DNA of 64,000 bases from Paraburkholderia metrosideri. Lineage in GTDB: Bacteria; Pseudomonadota; Gammaproteobacteria; Burkholderiales; Burkholderiaceae. Within the stretch, counting starts at the first letter, position 1. Each line of letters starts with the position of its first letter. Positions 62,009 to 64,000 of the stretch are shown here, piece by piece. Below the pieces are notes generated by a model that was given only the letters and a program-made list of their open reading frames with translations, was not told the DNA's origin and searched no databases. The DNA lies in the NCBI RefSeq assembly GCF_904848625.1, contig NZ_CAJHCP010000007.1, positions 248,001-312,000 of the forward strand, given 5' to 3'. A program made the position numbers and the translations under genes.

Positions 62009-62045
62009 GCGCGCGATGGGCATCGACAAAAACCCCATCGCGCGC
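62009..62045 (-). promoter_or_regulatory. Intercistronic stem-loop upstream of livH
   Basis: GCGCGCGATGGG (62009-62020) and CCCATCGCGCGC (62034-62045) form a perfect 12-bp stem with a 13-nt loop and no T-run. It occupies the same position as the stem-loop in the first liv operon, between binding protein and permease. Confidence 0.6.
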
Positions 62046-62149
62046 GGCATGTGAAACGGTTGGCCGCGGCACGGGCGCTTGCGACACCGACGCGTCGACG
62101 CTCGCGCCAGCACACGCAGCCCTGCAGCCATCAGGCCTTCACGTGATGC

Positions 62150-63373
62150 TTATTTCCACAACGCGCAGCGCGTCTGCGCCTTGGTCGTGAATGCCTGTTC
62201 GCCGGGAATCGTCGCGAGGATCTTGTAGTAGTCCCACGGCTCTTTGGATTCGGCCGGCGTCTTCACCTGCATCAGATACATGTCGTGGATCATGCTGCCG
62301 TCCTGACGGATGTAGCCCTTCGCGTAGAAGTCGTCGATCTTCGTCTTGCGCAACTGGGCCATCACCTTGTCGGTGTCGGTGGAGCCGACTGCCTTCACCG
62401 CGTTCAGGTAGGTCATGGTCGCGGAGTAGTCGGCGGCCTGCAGGCTCGACGGCATCTTCTTCGTCTTGTCGAAGTACCGCTGCGCCCACTTGCGGGTCTC
62501 CGCGTCCTTGTTCCAGTACCAGCTGTCCGTCAGCACCAGACCTTGCGTGGTTTCCAGACCCAGGCTGTGCACGTCGTCGATAAACATCAGCAACGCGGCA
62601 AGTTTCATCGTCTTGGTCAGGCCGAACTCCTTCGCGGCCTTGATCGAGTTGACCGTGTCGCCACCGGCATTGGCGAGACCGAGAATCTGCGCCTTCGACG
62701 CTTGTGCCTGCAACAGGAACGAAGAGAAGTCCGACGCCGACAGCGGCGCACGCACCGCGCCGAGCACCTGGCCGCCGTTTGCCTTCACGACGTCCGAGGT
62801 GGCTTTTTCAAGCGCCTTGCCGAACGCGTAGTCGGCGGTCAGGAAGTACCACGTCTTGCCACCCTGCTTCGTCACCGCCGAGCCCGTGCCGTTGGCCAGC
62901 GCCGTGGTGTCGTACGCGTAATGGATCGTGTACGGCGTGCATTGCTCGTTGGTCAGCGTGTCGGCACCCGCGCCGATGTTGATGTAGACCTTGTGCTTTT
63001 CACCCGCGACGGTGTTCATCGACAGACCCGTCGCCGAGTTCGTGCCGCCGATCAGCATATCCACGCCGTCACGGTCAAACCACTCACGCGCACGCGATGC
63101 CGCGATATCCGCCTTGTTCTGGTGATCTGCGTAGACCAGCGTGATCGGCTTGCCGTTGACCTTGCCGCCGAAGTCGGCAATCGCCATCCGAATCGACTCC
63201 AGCCCGCCCTGCCCGTCGATGTCGGCATACAGCCCCGAAAGATCGGTGATGTAGCCGATCTTTACCGCGTCGTCGGCCGCTTGCGCGCTGCCTATCGCCG
63301 ACGCGGTAAGCGCGGCGCCCGCAGCAACCGCAAAACAGAGGGAGGCAAGCCGCGCGAGTGGGTTCTTTTTCAT
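62150..63373 (-). CDS. Liv-type ABC transporter binding protein
   Basis: A 407-residue periplasmic binding protein with a Sec signal (ASLCFAVAAGAALTASAIGS, cleaved after AQA) and the mature start VKIGYITDLSGLYADIDGQG. It is more distant from the other binding proteins in the window; the C-terminal KAQTRCALWK differs from both. Such divergent members often bind urea, short amides or aromatic acids rather than leucine. It precedes livH and livM and follows a LivF-type ATPase gene. Confidence 0.9.
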   Translation of the reverse strand: MKKNPLARLASLCFAVAAGAALTASAIGSAQAADDAVKIGYITDLSGLYADIDGQGGLESIRMAIADFGGKVNGKPITLVYADHQNKADIAASRAREWFDRDGVDMLIGGTNSATGLSMNTVAGEKHKVYINIGAGADTLTNEQCTPYTIHYAYDTTALANGTGSAVTKQGGKTWYFLTADYAFGKALEKATSDVVKANGGQVLGAVRAPLSASDFSSFLLQAQASKAQILGLANAGGDTVNSIKAAKEFGLTKTMKLAALLMFIDDVHSLGLETTQGLVLTDSWYWNKDAETRKWAQRYFDKTKKMPSSLQAADYSATMTYLNAVKAVGSTDTDKVMAQLRKTKIDDFYAKGYIRQDGSMIHDMYLMQVKTPAESKEPWDYYKILATIPGEQAFTTKAQTRCALWK

Positions 63374-63433
63374 TCGTGTCTCCAGTTTCTTCGCTTGTGG
63401 TTATGAGAGGCAGAGAGGCAACCAGACGCCTTT

Positions 63434-64000
63434 TTATACGCCCAGTAAATCGTGCAACACCGGCATCTTGCCTTCGAGCTCCTTTGCCCCGAAGTGCTCG
63501 ACGATCGCACCGTGTTCCATCACGTAAAAGCGATCGGCCAGCGGCGCCGCAAAGCGGAAATTCTGCTCGACCATCACGATCGTGTAGCCGCGCGCCTTCA
63601 GCGTCACGATCATCCGCGCGAGTGCCTGCACGATGACAGGCGCCAGCCCTTCCGAGATTTCGTCGAGCAGCAGCAGGCTCGCGCCGGTGCGCAGAATGCG
63701 CGCGACCGCCAGCATCTGCTGTTCGCCGCCCGACAGGCGCGTGCCCTGACTCATCCGGCGTTCCTGCAGATTGGGAAACATCGAATAGATTTCTTCGAGC
63801 GACATCATGTGCGCCTTATCGCCGACAGGCGGTGGCAGCAGCAGATTTTCCTCGCAAGAGAGACTCGAAAAAATACCCCGCTCTTCCGGGCAATAACCAA
63901 TGCCGCAATGCGCGACGCGATGCGTCGGCAGATTGATCGTTTCGCGTCCGCCGATACGGATCGACCCCGTGCGCCGCCCCGTCAATCCCATGATCGCGCG
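63434..64000 (-). CDS. livF: Liv-type ABC ATPase LivF, partial at window edge
   Basis: The C-terminal ~188 residues of an ABC ATPase that continues beyond the right edge. It has the Q-loop region GIGYCPEERGIFSSLSCEEN, signature LSGGEQQMLAVARILR and Walker B LLLLDEISEGLAPVIVQAL. Its Walker A must lie outside the window. Reading continues upstream with RAIMGLTG, as expected for LivF. It precedes the binding protein, livH and livM genes in the same operon; a LivG is expected beyond the edge. Confidence 0.93.
   Translation of the reverse strand, partial: RAIMGLTGRRTGSIRIGGRETINLPTHRVAHCGIGYCPEERGIFSSLSCEENLLLPPPVGDKAHMMSLEEIYSMFPNLQERRMSQGTRLSGGEQQMLAVARILRTGASLLLLDEISEGLAPVIVQALARMIVTLKARGYTIVMVEQNFRFAAPLADRFYVMEHGAIVEHFGAKELEGKMPVLHDLLGV

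Noticed and set aside
62134..62150. CCTTCACGTGATGC as parS
   Set aside because: Only the central TTCACGTGA matches.
1..64000. CRISPR arrays, insertion sequences, prophage genes
   Set aside because: No regularly spaced repeats, transposase, integrase or phage structural genes were seen.

Overview
This window looks like the origin-proximal part of the main chromosome of a Burkholderia/Paraburkholderia-type betaproteobacterium. That reading rests on the high GC content, the gene order mnmG-rsmG-parA-parB followed by atpIBEFHAGDC, consensus parS sites, a tandem glycine riboswitch ahead of gcvTHP, a full-length PutA, and several branched-chain amino-acid type ABC transporters. The genus is inferred from gene content and protein style, not from a marker-gene comparison. 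No insertion sequence, integrase, CRISPR array or rRNA is visible.

Layout: (1) 1-8504, minus strand: a tightly packed operon-like accessory cluster, cut by the left window edge. It encodes a NeuD-type acyltransferase, an acyl carrier protein, an AMP-forming ligase, LuxE- and LuxC-type proteins, a FabZ-like hot-dog protein, a GMC oxidoreductase with a small gluconate-dehydrogenase-subunit-3-like partner, and a split transketolase. It abuts the 3' end of tRNA-Arg(CCG) at 9079-9154 and is the strongest candidate for an undescribed pathway. (2) 9.4-14.9 kb: dihaem cytochrome c, Rep helicase, a Gfo/Idh oxidoreductase and a small lipoprotein. (3) 14.9-24.7 kb: promoter, tandem glycine riboswitch and leader terminator, gcvT-gcvH-gcvP, an alginate-lyase-family protein, L-serine dehydratase sdaA and a ThDP enzyme. 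This is a glycine/serine catabolic block. (4) 24.7-32.2 kb: a branched-chain amino-acid type binding protein downstream of trifunctional putA, with a PutA-operator-like palindrome upstream of putA, then a YeiH-family exporter translationally coupled to a small Cys-rich protein. (5) 32.4-40.0 kb: priA, hemE (GTG start), a divergent cyclohexadienyl-dehydratase-like gene, a 900-bp sparsely coding interval and an acyl-CoA ligase.

(6) 40.0-47.9 kb: the complete F1Fo ATP synthase operon on the minus strand, with a good sigma70-type promoter upstream of atpI and a terminator after atpC. (7) 48.3-52.8 kb: parB, parA, rsmG and mnmG. One perfect parS lies inside mnmG and a second forms the core of a 32-bp palindrome that also serves as the terminator of the next operon. 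(8) 53-64 kb: two minus-strand Liv-type ABC transporter operons. The first has an unusual LivM-LivG fusion, a long LivH and two closely related binding proteins. The second has livM, livH, a binding protein and a partial livF at the right edge. In both, a perfect 12-bp stem-loop separates the binding-protein gene from the permease gene.

Gene starts were reassigned from the longest open frame where ribosome binding sites or family N-termini indicated it (rep, gcvT, gcvP, putA, atpB, mnmG, liv genes and others). Functions are assigned by recognising families from memory; no database search was run.
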